In this document: one piece after another, positions 1 to 5,008 of the stretch
How positions within the stretch are numbered: the stretch's first letter is position 1
How the letters are laid out: each line of letters starts with the position of its first letter
From: an uncultured Paracoccaceae bacterium
GTDB taxonomy: Bacteria > Pseudomonadota > Alphaproteobacteria > Rhodobacterales > Rhodobacteraceae
Assembly (NCBI GenBank): GCA_937900975.1
Contig: CALCPC010000686.1
Location: 1 to 5,008, forward strand
Reading direction: 5' to 3'
Length of the DNA stretch: 5,008 nucleotides
Made by a program: the position numbers and the translations under genes
The notes under the pieces: generated by a model
Told to the model about the DNA's origin: nothing
Seen by the model: only the letters and a program-made list of their open reading frames with translations
Databases searched by the model: none

Positions 1-112
1 CCACCCCCTCGGTCCCGGTCGCGGCCAAATCGCAGACATGCCCGCATTCGCCCAGCGCCTTGGCGATGTAGGCCGCTGTCTCCTGATCGTCTTCTACGAC
101 AAGAACCCGCAT
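1..112 (-). CDS. Response regulator, OmpR/PhoB-like, N-terminal part only
   Basis: Read on the minus strand from the ATG at 112, the frame stays open to the window edge and gives 37 residues beginning MRVLVVEDDQETAAYIAKAL. This is the first strand and helix of a CheY-like receiver domain. Residues E7, D8 and D9 form the acidic pocket that binds Mg2+ beside the phosphorylated aspartate, which lies beyond the edge. A good ribosome binding site (AAGGGG, complement of about 121-126) supports this start. The opening resembles OmpR/PhoB-family regulators, which carry a C-terminal winged-helix DNA-binding domain, but that part is not visible. The gene is divergent from a Do-type protease, an arrangement that suggests an envelope-stress two-component system. 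A histidine kinase gene further left would fit but cannot be seen. Confidence 0.88.
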   Translation of the reverse strand, partial: MRVLVVEDDQETAAYIAKALGECGHVCDLAATGTEGV

Positions 113-180
113 CCCGACCCCCCTTAAGCCGACGCCACCGCTCCAACCCCAGTGCGCCCTTCGCCCAGCTATTTGGGGAT

Positions 181-196
181 CGCGCGGCGCCGCGCG
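181..196. repeat. Perfect 16-bp GC palindrome
   Basis: The sequence CGCGCGGCGCCGCGCG reads identically on both strands. It sits midway between the divergent genes and is the first of three dyads centred about 20 bp apart. GC-only palindromes arise fairly easily in such DNA, so a role as a binding site is uncertain. Confidence 0.4.
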
Positions 197-219
197 CAAG
201 GGGCGGGTCCCGCGCGCCG

Positions 220-236
220 AAACATGGACGATGTTT
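220..236. promoter_or_regulatory. Inverted repeat AAACAT-N5-ATGTTT, candidate operator
   Basis: Two perfect 6-bp arms (220-225 and 231-236) flank a 5-base spacer. Most of the arm bases are A or T, which stands out in this GC-rich region and makes chance formation less likely than for the GC-only dyads beside it. The position, between the divergent start codons and about 85 bp before the protease start, suits an operator for a dimeric regulator. The regulator is unknown. Confidence 0.4.
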
Positions 237-286
237 AATCCAGGCGTAAGGCGCTGGTCAGAGGTCGGCGCTACCTCTTCGGCATC

Positions 287-307
287 GCAACCTGCAACCT
301 GCAACCC
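287..307 (+). repeat. Three tandem copies of a 7-bp repeat (GCAACCT)
   Basis: GCAACCT occurs at 287-293 and 294-300, followed by GCAACCC at 301-307, with no gaps. The array ends two bases before the protease ribosome binding site (GGAGAGG, 309-315). It could be a tandem regulator site, part of the mRNA leader, or a slippage-prone repeat that changes leader length. The function is unknown. Confidence 0.6.
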
Positions 308-321
308 GGGAGAGGATCTCG

Positions 322-1752
322 ATGCTCACCAAAACCCCCCGTGCCCTGGCGCTGGCCGCAGCGCTTGCGCTGTCGCCGGCCGCCGCCGCACCGCTTTGGG
401 CCCAATCGGCGCCGATCGCCGAAACGCTGCCCTCGTTTTCCAGCCTGGTCAAAGCCGCCCGTCCCGCCGTCGTCACCGTGATGACGGCGCGCCCCGACGC
501 CCAGGTCGCCCGAACCCCCCGGATGCCCGACGGGATGGATGAGTTCTTCCGCCGCTTCGCGCCCGACAACCGGCGCTTTGGCGTGCCCGAAACCCGCCCC
601 GCCCCGCGCCAACAGGGCGTTGGCTCTGGCTTTATCTTGTCCGATGACGGGATCATCGTGACCAACAACCACGTGGTCGAAGGTGCCGCGGAAATCACAG
701 TCCGGCTGGAAGATGGCCGTGAGTTCGAGGCAGAGCTGATTGGCCGCGACGACAAAGTCGACCTTGCCGTTTTGCGCATCGAAGCCTCGGATCTGCCGAC
801 GCTTGCCTGGGGCACATCCGACGCCGTCGAGGTCGGCGACTGGGCCGTGGCCATCGGCAACCCGTTCGGCCTTGGCGGCACGGTCACGGCGGGGATCGTG
901 TCCGCGCGCGGTCGCGCCCTGCGTTCGGGCCCTTACGACGACTATCTCCAAGTCGATGCCGCGATTAACCGGGGCAATTCCGGCGGTCCGCTGCTGGATC
1001 TTGCCGGGGACGTGATCGGCGTGAACACGATGATCTTCTCACCCTCCGGCGGCAATGTGGGTCTTGGCTTTGCCATCCCGTCCGAGCAGGCCGCCGCGAT
1101 TGTCGCGGATCTTCTCGATGATGGCACGGTGGAGCGTGGCTGGATTGGCGTCCGCATCCAACCCGTCAGCGCCGAGATCGCCGAAAGCCTTGGCTTGAAC
1201 GAGGCATCGGGCGCGCTGGTGGCCGAAGTGACCGACCAGAGCCCCGCCGCCGCCGCCGGTCTGCGCGCCGGGGACGTGATCCTCAGCTTCGCTGGATCCG
1301 AGATTGCCGAGATCCGCGATCTGACCCGGACGGTCGCCGACAGTGCAATCGGCGAAGGCGTGGATTTGGAGATCTGGCGGAGCGGCGAGATCGAGACCTT
1401 GCGCATCGCGCCCGGCCTGATGGAGGCCGCGATGACCGCGCCGGTCGAGCCCGCGCTTGAGACCACCGCGCTTGGGCTCGGCGTCCGGCCCGTCACGTCA
1501 GAGGAGCGGTCGTCGCTCGGCGTCGCGGGCGGTCTTTTGATCGAGCGTGTCGATCCCGACGGCGCCGCCGCCGCCGCGGGGCTGGGCAGCGGCGATGTCC
1601 TTCTCAGCGCCAACCAGGCGCCGCTTCAGACGCCGGGCGATCTTGCCGGCATGGTGGCCACTGCCGACCGGCTGGGGCGCGACGCGATCCTTCTGCAGGT
1701 GCTCCAGCGCGGCCAAATGCGGTTCCTGACGGTCGATCTGACACCGTCCTAA
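322..1752 (+). CDS. degP: Periplasmic Do/DegP-like serine endopeptidase, two PDZ domains
   Basis: This 476-residue protein is an HtrA/Do-family protease that degrades or refolds damaged proteins in the periplasm. Residues 1-27 form a signal peptide: basic start, Ala/Leu-rich core, cleavage probably near LWA-Q. The trypsin-like domain spans about 40-260 with a full catalytic triad: His117 (TNNHVVEG), Asp147 (KVDLAVL) and Ser220 (NRGNSGGPL). The loop with DEFFRRF (73-79) is typical of Do proteases. PDZ1 covers about 270-365 (RGWIGV at 272-277) and PDZ2 about 383-475. Two PDZ domains and normal length place it with DegP/DegQ/MucD, not single-PDZ DegS; these cannot be separated from sequence alone. 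The ATG at 322 is chosen for its ribosome binding site (GGAGAGG, 309-315, six-base gap) and because the signal peptide begins there. Each PDZ has a run of four GCC codons (1246-1257 and 1564-1575). The gene appears intact and is probably transcribed alone. Confidence 0.95.
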   Translation: MLTKTPRALALAAALALSPAAAAPLWAQSAPIAETLPSFSSLVKAARPAVVTVMTARPDAQVARTPRMPDGMDEFFRRFAPDNRRFGVPETRPAPRQQGVGSGFILSDDGIIVTNNHVVEGAAEITVRLEDGREFEAELIGRDDKVDLAVLRIEASDLPTLAWGTSDAVEVGDWAVAIGNPFGLGGTVTAGIVSARGRALRSGPYDDYLQVDAAINRGNSGGPLLDLAGDVIGVNTMIFSPSGGNVGLGFAIPSEQAAAIVADLLDDGTVERGWIGVRIQPVSAEIAESLGLNEASGALVAEVTDQSPAAAAGLRAGDVILSFAGSEIAEIRDLTRTVADSAIGEGVDLEIWRSGEIETLRIAPGLMEAAMTAPVEPALETTALGLGVRPVTSEERSSLGVAGGLLIERVDPDGAAAAAGLGSGDVLLSANQAPLQTPGDLAGMVATADRLGRDAILLQVLQRGQMRFLTVDLTPS

Positions 1753-1783
1753 ACCGGCTGCGACCCGCCGCCGAACCAAACGC

Positions 1784-1826
1784 CGCATCCAACGCAGTGA
1801 GGTCGCCTGAAACCGCGTTGGGTGCG
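1784..1826 (+). terminator. 12-bp stem-loop 31 bases after degP, possible terminator without T-run
   Basis: The left arm CGCATCCAACGC (1784-1795) pairs with GCGTTGGGTGCG (1815-1826) over 12 consecutive positions, 11 Watson-Crick plus one U-G, around a 19-base loop. The position just after the degP stop suits a 3' end structure. It lacks the T-run of an intrinsic terminator on either strand, so it may protect the transcript 3' end or act with Rho instead. Confidence 0.4.
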
Positions 1827-1865
1827 CAAAGCGGACCGGGGCGGGGACGGCGATGACCCGGCGCG

Positions 1866-1891
1866 TCCCGGTCAGCCCGCGCTGTGATGCA
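1866..1891 (+). promoter_or_regulatory. Bipartite motif, copy 1 (upstream of frcB)
   Basis: TCCCGGTCAGC (1866-1876), seven bases, then GTGATGCA (1884-1891). Nearly the same arrangement recurs at 4967-4991, before the gene that follows frcA. This copy lies 36 bases upstream of the TTGACA at 1927, a suitable place for an activator or operator. The half GGTCAGC also occurs inside coding sequence (2500, 3840), but I found GTGATGCA only at these two non-coding sites. Confidence 0.35.
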
Positions 1892-1926
1892 GGCGTCCGG
1901 GCCGCGCAGTTTCTGGGGCGGCCAAA

Positions 1927-1932
1927 TTGACA
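1927..1932 (+). promoter_or_regulatory. Possible -35 element of the frc operon (TTGACA)
   Basis: This is a perfect match to the sigma-70 -35 hexamer. With a 17-base spacer the -10 would fall at 1950-1955 (TTCCCT when read from 1950), a poor match. Transcription would start near 1962, leaving a leader of about 50 bases that contains the hairpin at 1970-1989. A weak -10 is compatible with an activator-dependent promoter, but the call rests on one hexamer. Confidence 0.28.
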
Positions 1933-1969
1933 ACCCCCCGCGAGTGCGCTTCCCTCGCCCCTGCGAGAT

Positions 1970-1989
1970 CCCGCCCACCAAAGGGCGGG
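1970..1989 (+). promoter_or_regulatory. GC hairpin in the frcB leader
   Basis: CCCGCCC (1970-1976) and GGGCGGG (1983-1989) form a perfect 7-bp stem around the loop ACCAAA, ending eight bases before the frcB ribosome binding site. No T-run follows, so it is not an intrinsic terminator. In the mRNA it could shield the 5' end or modulate ribosome access; this is inference. Confidence 0.4.
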
Positions 1990-2014
1990 CCGTGCATGGG
2001 AGGATCATGATCCA

Positions 2015-3034
2015 ATGAAACTGCGCAGTTTGCTGCTGGCGACCGGTTTTGCCGTCGCCGCAACGGGGGCTTTTGCCGATGGCCACGGCATCGGGGCTTG
2101 CCTGATCACCAAAACGGACACCAACCCGTTTTTTGTGAAGATGAAAGAAGGGGCGACGGCCAAGGCTGGGGAGTTGGGCATCGCGCTAAAAACCTTCGCC
2201 GGCAAGATCGATGGCGACCATGAAACCCAAGTGCAGGCGATCGAGACCTGCATCGCCGATGGCGCGAAGGGCATCCTGATCACGGCCTCGGATACGTCCT
2301 CAATCGTCTCTTCCGTGCGCCAGGCGCGCGACGCGGGTCTTCTGGTCATCGCGCTCGACACGCCGCTCGACCCCATCGACGCCGCAGACGCGACCTTTGC
2401 CACCGACAACTTTCTGGCGGGTGAGCTGATCGGCGCCTGGGCCGCCGCAACGCTTGGCGACGCTGCGGCGGACGCCAAAATCGGGATGCTCGACCTGTCG
2501 GTCAGCCAGCCGACCGTTGGCGTCTTGCGCGATCAGGGCTTTTTGCAGGGCTTCGGGATCGACCTTGGCGATCCGGGAAAATGGGGGGACGAGACCGATC
2601 CGCGCATCGTCGGCAACGACGTCACCGCGGGCAACGAAGAGGGCGGCCGCCGGGCGATGGAGAACCTTCTGGCCAAAGACCCGTTCATCAATGTGGTCTA
2701 CACAATCAACGAACCCGCCGCCGCCGGCGCTTATGAGGCGCTGCGCGCCATCGGGCGCGAAAACGACGTCTTAATCGTGTCGGTCGATGGCGGCTGTCCC
2801 GGCGTCCAAAACGTCGCCGACGGCGTGATCGGCGCGACCAGCCAGCAATATCCGCTGCTGATGGCCTCGCTTGGGATCGAGGCGATTGCAGCCTTTGCCG
2901 CCGCTGGCACCATCCCCGCCCCGACCGAGGGCAAGGACTTTTTCGACACCGGCGTCGCCCTTGTCACCGGCGCCCCCGCCGAGGGCGTCCCCTCCATCTC
3001 GGTCCAAGAGGGCAAGGACCGCTGCTGGGGCTGA
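2015..3034 (+). CDS. frcB: Periplasmic fructose-type sugar-binding protein of an ABC importer
   Basis: This 339-residue protein is the periplasmic receptor that hands sugar to the FrcC permease. Residues 1-21 are a signal peptide with a clear cleavage site (AFA-D). The rest is a two-lobed Peripla_BP_4 domain of the ribose-binding-protein type. By analogy with that family, likely ligand contacts are N37 with F39/F40 (KTDTNPFF), D115 (IALDTP), R172 (LRDQGF), N232 ([10 protein letters not shown]), D258 (SVDGG) and a Gln in SQQYP (277-278). Long stretches, such as [26 protein letters not shown] and the ending CWG, match my memory of S. meliloti FrcB, which binds fructose; ribose and mannose are possible extra ligands. 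Cysteines 29, 80, 261 and 337 could form disulfides. The ATG at 2015 starts the signal peptide, with GGGAGGA at 1998-2004 ten bases upstream. A closer ATG at 2007 opens only a three-codon frame whose TGA overlaps this start. Confidence 0.93.
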   Translation: MKLRSLLLATGFAVAATGAFADGHGIGACLITKTDTNPFFVKMKEGATAKAGELGIALKTFAGKIDGDHETQVQAIETCIADGAKGILITASDTSSIVSSVRQARDAGLLVIALDTPLDPIDAADATFATDNFLAGELIGAWAAATLGDAAADAKIGMLDLSVSQPTVGVLRDQGFLQGFGIDLGDPGKWGDETDPRIVGNDVTAGNEEGGRRAMENLLAKDPFINVVYTINEPAAAGAYEALRAIGRENDVLIVSVDGGCPGVQNVADGVIGATSQQYPLLMASLGIEAIAAFAAAGTIPAPTEGKDFFDTGVALVTGAPAEGVPSISVQEGKDRCWG

Positions 3035-3046
3035 CCCCGCGCTGAC

Positions 3047-3075
3047 GGGACCGGCCGGCCGCGGCCGCCGGTCCC
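3047..3075 (+). promoter_or_regulatory. Strong intercistronic hairpin between frcB and frcC
   Basis: GGGACCGGC (3047-3055) pairs perfectly with GCCGGTCCC (3067-3075), and the GC-only interior (3056-3066) can extend the stem after a bulged base. It begins 12 bases after the frcB stop and ends before the frcC ribosome binding site (GGAGGGG, 3084-3090). No T-run follows, so read-through is expected. Stem-loops here in binding-protein operons, such as malE-malF, block 3' exonucleases and leave more binding-protein mRNA than permease mRNA; the same role is inferred. Confidence 0.65.
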
Positions 3076-3099
3076 AAACCATCGGAGGGGAAAGGCGCA

Positions 3100-4173
3100 A
3101 TGGCTGACCGTCAGGACACGAAAGAGGGGTTTGAAGACGCGCTCAAATCCGCGCCCGAGACCATTGCGGCGTTCGAGGATCGGCGCACAGGGATCGTGCA
3201 CCGGATCCAGCACACGCTCCACACCACCCCCGCGCTGGTGCCGCTGATCGTCCTCTTGATCTCAATCGCCGTCTTCGGCGTCTTGAAAAGCTCCACCTTC
3301 TTCACGCCCTTCGCGCTGACGCTGATCCTGCAACAGGTCCAGATCGTCGGCATCCTGGCGGCGGCGCAAAGCTTGGTCATCCTGACCGCCGGCATCGATC
3401 TGTCGGTCGGCGCGATTATGGTCCTATCCTCGGTGGTGATGGGGCAATTCACTTTCCGCTATGGGATCCCGGCGCCGATCTCTATCGCCTGCGGCCTTGC
3501 CTGCGGCACGCTTTGCGGGTTTATCAACGGCTGGCTCGTGGCCAAGGTGAAGCTTCCACCCTTTATCGTCACGCTTGGCATGTGGCAGATCATCCTCGCC
3601 ACTAACTTCCTTTACTCTGCCAACGAAACCATCCGCAGCCAGGATATCGAGGCCAACGCCCCGTTTCTTCAATTCTTCGGCACGACGTTCGAGATCGGCG
3701 GCGCCAGGCTGACCATCGGCGTCGTCTTCATGCTGCTTTTAATGCTGGTCCTTGCTTATGTGCTGCGCCACACGGCCTGGGGCCGGCACGTCTATGCCGT
3801 GGGCGACGACCCAGACGCCGCCGCGCTTTCGGGGGTGGAGGTCAGCCGCGTCCTGATCTCTGTCTACATGCTGTCGGGCCTGATCTGCGCCTTCGCCGGC
3901 TGGGCCCTGATCGGGCGCATCGGCTCGGTCTCGCCAACCTCGGGCCAGCTTGGCAACATCGACAGCATCACCGCCGTGGTGATCGGGGGCATCTCGCTTT
4001 TCGGCGGGCGCGGATCGATCATGGGCACGCTTTTCGGCGCGCTTGTCGTCGGCGTCTTTACGCTGGGGCTGCGGCTGCTCGGCGCCGACGCGCAGTGGAC
4101 CTATCTTTTGATCGGTGTGCTGATCATCGGCGCGGTTGCGGTCGACCAGTGGATCAGAAAGGTGTCGGTCTGA
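3100..4173 (+). CDS. frcC: Fructose-type ABC transporter permease, BPD_transp_2 family
   Basis: This 357-residue inner-membrane protein forms the sugar channel, presumably as a homodimer because only one permease gene is present. A hydrophilic cytoplasmic N-terminus of about 44 residues precedes roughly nine hydrophobic segments: about 45-62, 72-97, 101-117, 124-148, 155-171, 203-222, 250-272, 289-320 and 333-349. Family hallmarks are LTAGIDLSVGA (95-105), KLPPFIVTLGMWQ (151-163), the cytoplasmic GRHVYAVGDDPDAAALSGV (228-246), which likely docks the ATPase, and GGISLFGGRGSIMGTLFGA (296-314). This glycine-rich region and SANETIRSQDIEA match my memory of S. meliloti FrcC. The start is set by GGAGGGG (3084-3090) nine bases upstream. 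The gene follows frcB after a 65-base gap with a hairpin, and its TGA shares one base with the frcA ATG. Confidence 0.94.
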   Translation: MADRQDTKEGFEDALKSAPETIAAFEDRRTGIVHRIQHTLHTTPALVPLIVLLISIAVFGVLKSSTFFTPFALTLILQQVQIVGILAAAQSLVILTAGIDLSVGAIMVLSSVVMGQFTFRYGIPAPISIACGLACGTLCGFINGWLVAKVKLPPFIVTLGMWQIILATNFLYSANETIRSQDIEANAPFLQFFGTTFEIGGARLTIGVVFMLLLMLVLAYVLRHTAWGRHVYAVGDDPDAAALSGVEVSRVLISVYMLSGLICAFAGWALIGRIGSVSPTSGQLGNIDSITAVVIGGISLFGGRGSIMGTLFGALVVGVFTLGLRLLGADAQWTYLLIGVLIIGAVAVDQWIRKVSV

Positions 4174-4934
4174 TGGATCCCATTTTGGAAGCCAAAGCCC
4201 TGGTCAAACGCTATGGCCGCGTCACAGCGCTCGACCATTGCGACTTTCAGCTTTTCCCGGGCGAGAGCCTGGCCGTGAGCGGCGACAATGGCGCGGGCAA
4301 ATCGACGCTGATCAAGGCGCTGTCTGGTGCGGTCATTCCCGACAGCGGGACCGTTTTTCTAGAAGGGCGGCAGGTGAATTTCTCGTCCCCCCTCGATGCG
4401 CGAGAGCATGGGATCGAGACGGTGTATCAACAGCTTGCCATGTCGCCGGCGCTGTCCATCGCCGACAATATGTTTATGGGGCGAGAGTTGCGCGTTCCCG
4501 GCTGGCGGGGCAAGTACCTCTTTCAACTCGACCGACCGGCAATGGAGAAATTCGCCCGCGAAAAGCTGTCGGAGTTGGGCCTTGCGACGATCCAAAACAT
4601 CAACCAGGCGGTCGAGACCCTGTCGGGGGGGCAGCGTCAGGGGGTCGCCGTGGCGCGCGCTGCCGCCTTCGGCTCCAAAGTCATCATCCTCGATGAGCCG
4701 ACGGCCGCACTGGGCGTCAAAGAAAGCCGCCGGGTGTTGGAGCTGATCCAAGACGTGAAGGCCCGGGGCATCCCGATCATCCTGATCAGCCACAACATGC
4801 CGCATGTGTTCGAAGTTGCCGACCGGATCCACATCCACCGTCTTGGCCGCCGGTTGACCGTCATCAAACCGGGGGAGCATTCGATGGCGGACGCCGTCGC
4901 CATGATGACCGGCGCGCTCGAAGTCGCCGCATAG
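4173..4934 (+). CDS. frcA: Fructose-type ABC transporter ATP-binding protein, single NBD
   Basis: This 253-residue ATPase drives sugar import from the cytoplasmic face of FrcC. All nucleotide-binding motifs are present: Walker A GDNGAGKST (37-45), Q-loop at Q86/Q87 (VYQQLA), signature LSGGQ (150-154), Walker B VIILDEP (170-176) with catalytic E175, and the H-loop His207 (ISHNMPHVFEVADRIHIHRLGRR). Most CUT2 sugar ATPases (RbsA, XylG, MglA) are about 500 residues with two fused domains. This protein has one, as in FrcA, so it should work as a homodimer. The frame is open from an ATG at 4095, but that would add 26 residues read from inside frcC in another frame. I chose the ATG at 4173, which overlaps the frcC stop as TGATG, begins MDPILEAKALVKRYG as expected, and has AAAGGT at 4158-4163. 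The overlap implies translational coupling. Confidence 0.93.
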   Translation: MDPILEAKALVKRYGRVTALDHCDFQLFPGESLAVSGDNGAGKSTLIKALSGAVIPDSGTVFLEGRQVNFSSPLDAREHGIETVYQQLAMSPALSIADNMFMGRELRVPGWRGKYLFQLDRPAMEKFAREKLSELGLATIQNINQAVETLSGGQRQGVAVARAAAFGSKVIILDEPTAALGVKESRRVLELIQDVKARGIPIILISHNMPHVFEVADRIHIHRLGRRLTVIKPGEHSMADAVAMMTGALEVAA

Positions 4935-4966
4935 CGACCCAAAAGCGGACATTTTGTTGCAGGCTT

Positions 4967-4991
4967 TCGCGGTCAGCGTCACAGTGATGCA
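4967..4991 (+). promoter_or_regulatory. Bipartite motif, copy 2 (after frcA, before the next gene)
   Basis: TCGCGGTCAGC (4967-4977), six bases, then GTGATGCA (4984-4991). It differs from copy 1 at 1866-1891 by one base in the first block and by one base of spacing. Its right half overlaps an imperfect inverted repeat (4976-4990) that could fold in RNA as a 5-bp stem, GCGTC/GATGC with one G-U pair. The last A of the motif begins the following ribosome binding site. Confidence 0.35.
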
Positions 4992-5003
4992 AGGGGTGGT
5001 TTG

Positions 5004-5008
5004 ATGAC
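5004..5008 (+). CDS. Probable start of a further gene, cut by the window edge
   Basis: An ATG at 5004 lies seven bases after a good ribosome binding site (AAGGGG, 4991-4996), 69 bases downstream of the frcA stop. A TTG at 5001 is in the same frame and could be an alternative start. Only one codon and two bases are visible, so the product cannot be read. In the S. meliloti frc operon, as I recall, a sugar kinase gene (frcK) follows frcA; a kinase, another sugar-catabolic gene or a regulator would fit here, but nothing visible decides this. Confidence 0.45.

Larger units (their letters stand above)
113..321. promoter_or_regulatory. Divergent intergenic region between response regulator and protease genes
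   Basis: These 209 bases lie between two outward-facing start codons, so they should carry promoters for both genes. I could not find a convincing -35/-10 pair in either direction. What can be seen is a series of dyads: a perfect 16-bp GC-only palindrome at 181-196, an 11-bp odd palindrome at 203-213 (GCGGG-T-CCCGC), and an AT-richer dyad at 220-236. A triplicated heptamer follows at 287-307. The region is the natural place for autoregulation by the divergent response regulator, but that is inference. Confidence 0.6.
1753..2014. promoter_or_regulatory. Non-coding region between degP and frcB, with frc operon leader
   Basis: These 262 bases separate two unrelated genes and should hold the end of the degP transcript and the frc promoter. 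In order I see a 12-bp stem-loop (1784-1826), a bipartite motif repeated after frcA (1866-1891), a perfect TTGACA (1927-1932), a GC hairpin (1970-1989) and the frcB ribosome binding site (GGGAGGA, 1998-2004). I do not see a convincing protein-coding gene here. Confidence 0.6.

Noticed and set aside
258..951. Long minus-strand open frames opposite degP, frcB and frcA
   Set aside because: Long antisense frames are common in GC-rich genes. Their translations are low-complexity Arg/Ala/Gly/Ser-rich with no domain motifs, while the plus-strand frames encode complete known families.
1246..1575. Runs of four GCC codons in both PDZ domains of degP, as possible phase-variable repeats
   Set aside because: They encode the alanine-rich stretch before the conserved PDZ Gly-Leu motif, are only 12 bases each, and have triplet length that would not cause frameshift switching.
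1853..1930. A 25-codon plus-strand frame upstream of frcB (starting MTRRVPVSPRC)
   Set aside because: The ribosome binding site is weak, composition is arginine/proline-rich as expected from random GC-rich DNA, and no recognisable leader-peptide feature is present.
1604..2086. 160-codon minus-strand frame spanning the degP-frcB gap
   Set aside because: It overlaps the ends of two well-supported genes, its product shows no recognisable motif, and the gap contains features expected of a promoter and leader.
3104..3114. Odd palindrome CTGAC-C-GTCAG at the frcC start codon
   Set aside because: It has a one-base centre that cannot form an RNA loop, lies inside the coding start, and a 5-bp dyad is expected often by chance.
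4095..4172. In-frame 26-residue N-terminal extension of frcA
   Set aside because: It would overlap frcC by 79 bases, has no family counterpart at its N-terminus, and the ATG at 4173 gives the expected ABC ATPase start overlapping the frcC stop.
1..5008. Search for tRNA, rRNA, CRISPR arrays, insertion-sequence ends, attachment sites and riboswitches
   Set aside because: No cloverleaf, spaced direct-repeat array, transposase frame, terminal inverted repeats or known riboswitch core could be recognised by eye; coding sequence fills nearly all of the window.

Overview
The window is GC-rich DNA (roughly two thirds G+C by eye), with third codon positions dominated by G and C. The proteins strongly resemble alphaproteobacterial families. 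The three-gene sugar transporter resembles, from memory, the fructose ABC transporter FrcBCA of Sinorhizobium meliloti. Together with the Do-like protease next to an OmpR-type response regulator, this suggests an alphaproteobacterium, most likely Rhodobacteraceae or a relative. The species cannot be named from the sequence.

Layout. Positions 1-112 (minus strand) hold the first 37 codons of a response regulator that runs off the left edge. Positions 113-321 are a divergent intergenic region with three dyad symmetries about 20 bp apart and a triplicated 7-bp repeat. Positions 322-1752 (plus) encode a complete periplasmic Do/HtrA serine protease with two PDZ domains. Positions 1753-2014 are non-coding. 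They hold a 12-bp stem-loop after the protease gene, a possible -35 box, a GC-rich hairpin and the leader of the next operon. Positions 2015-4934 (plus) are frcB (binding protein), frcC (permease) and frcA (ATPase). A strong hairpin lies between frcB and frcC, and frcC and frcA overlap by one base. A good ribosome binding site at 4991-4996 points to a further gene starting at 5004, cut by the right edge.

Function. There are two unrelated modules. The left one looks like envelope-stress control: a two-component regulator transcribed away from a periplasmic protease/chaperone. The right one is high-affinity sugar uptake. FrcB captures the sugar (probably fructose, possibly also ribose or mannose) in the periplasm, an FrcC dimer forms the channel, and an FrcA dimer powers import.

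I see no undescribed enzyme system, mobile element, CRISPR array or RNA gene. The coding content is ordinary and intact. The points worth a second look are non-coding. The main one is a bipartite motif found both upstream of frcB and just before the gene after frcA. The others are the frcB-frcC hairpin, the evenly spaced dyads and the 7-bp triple repeat.
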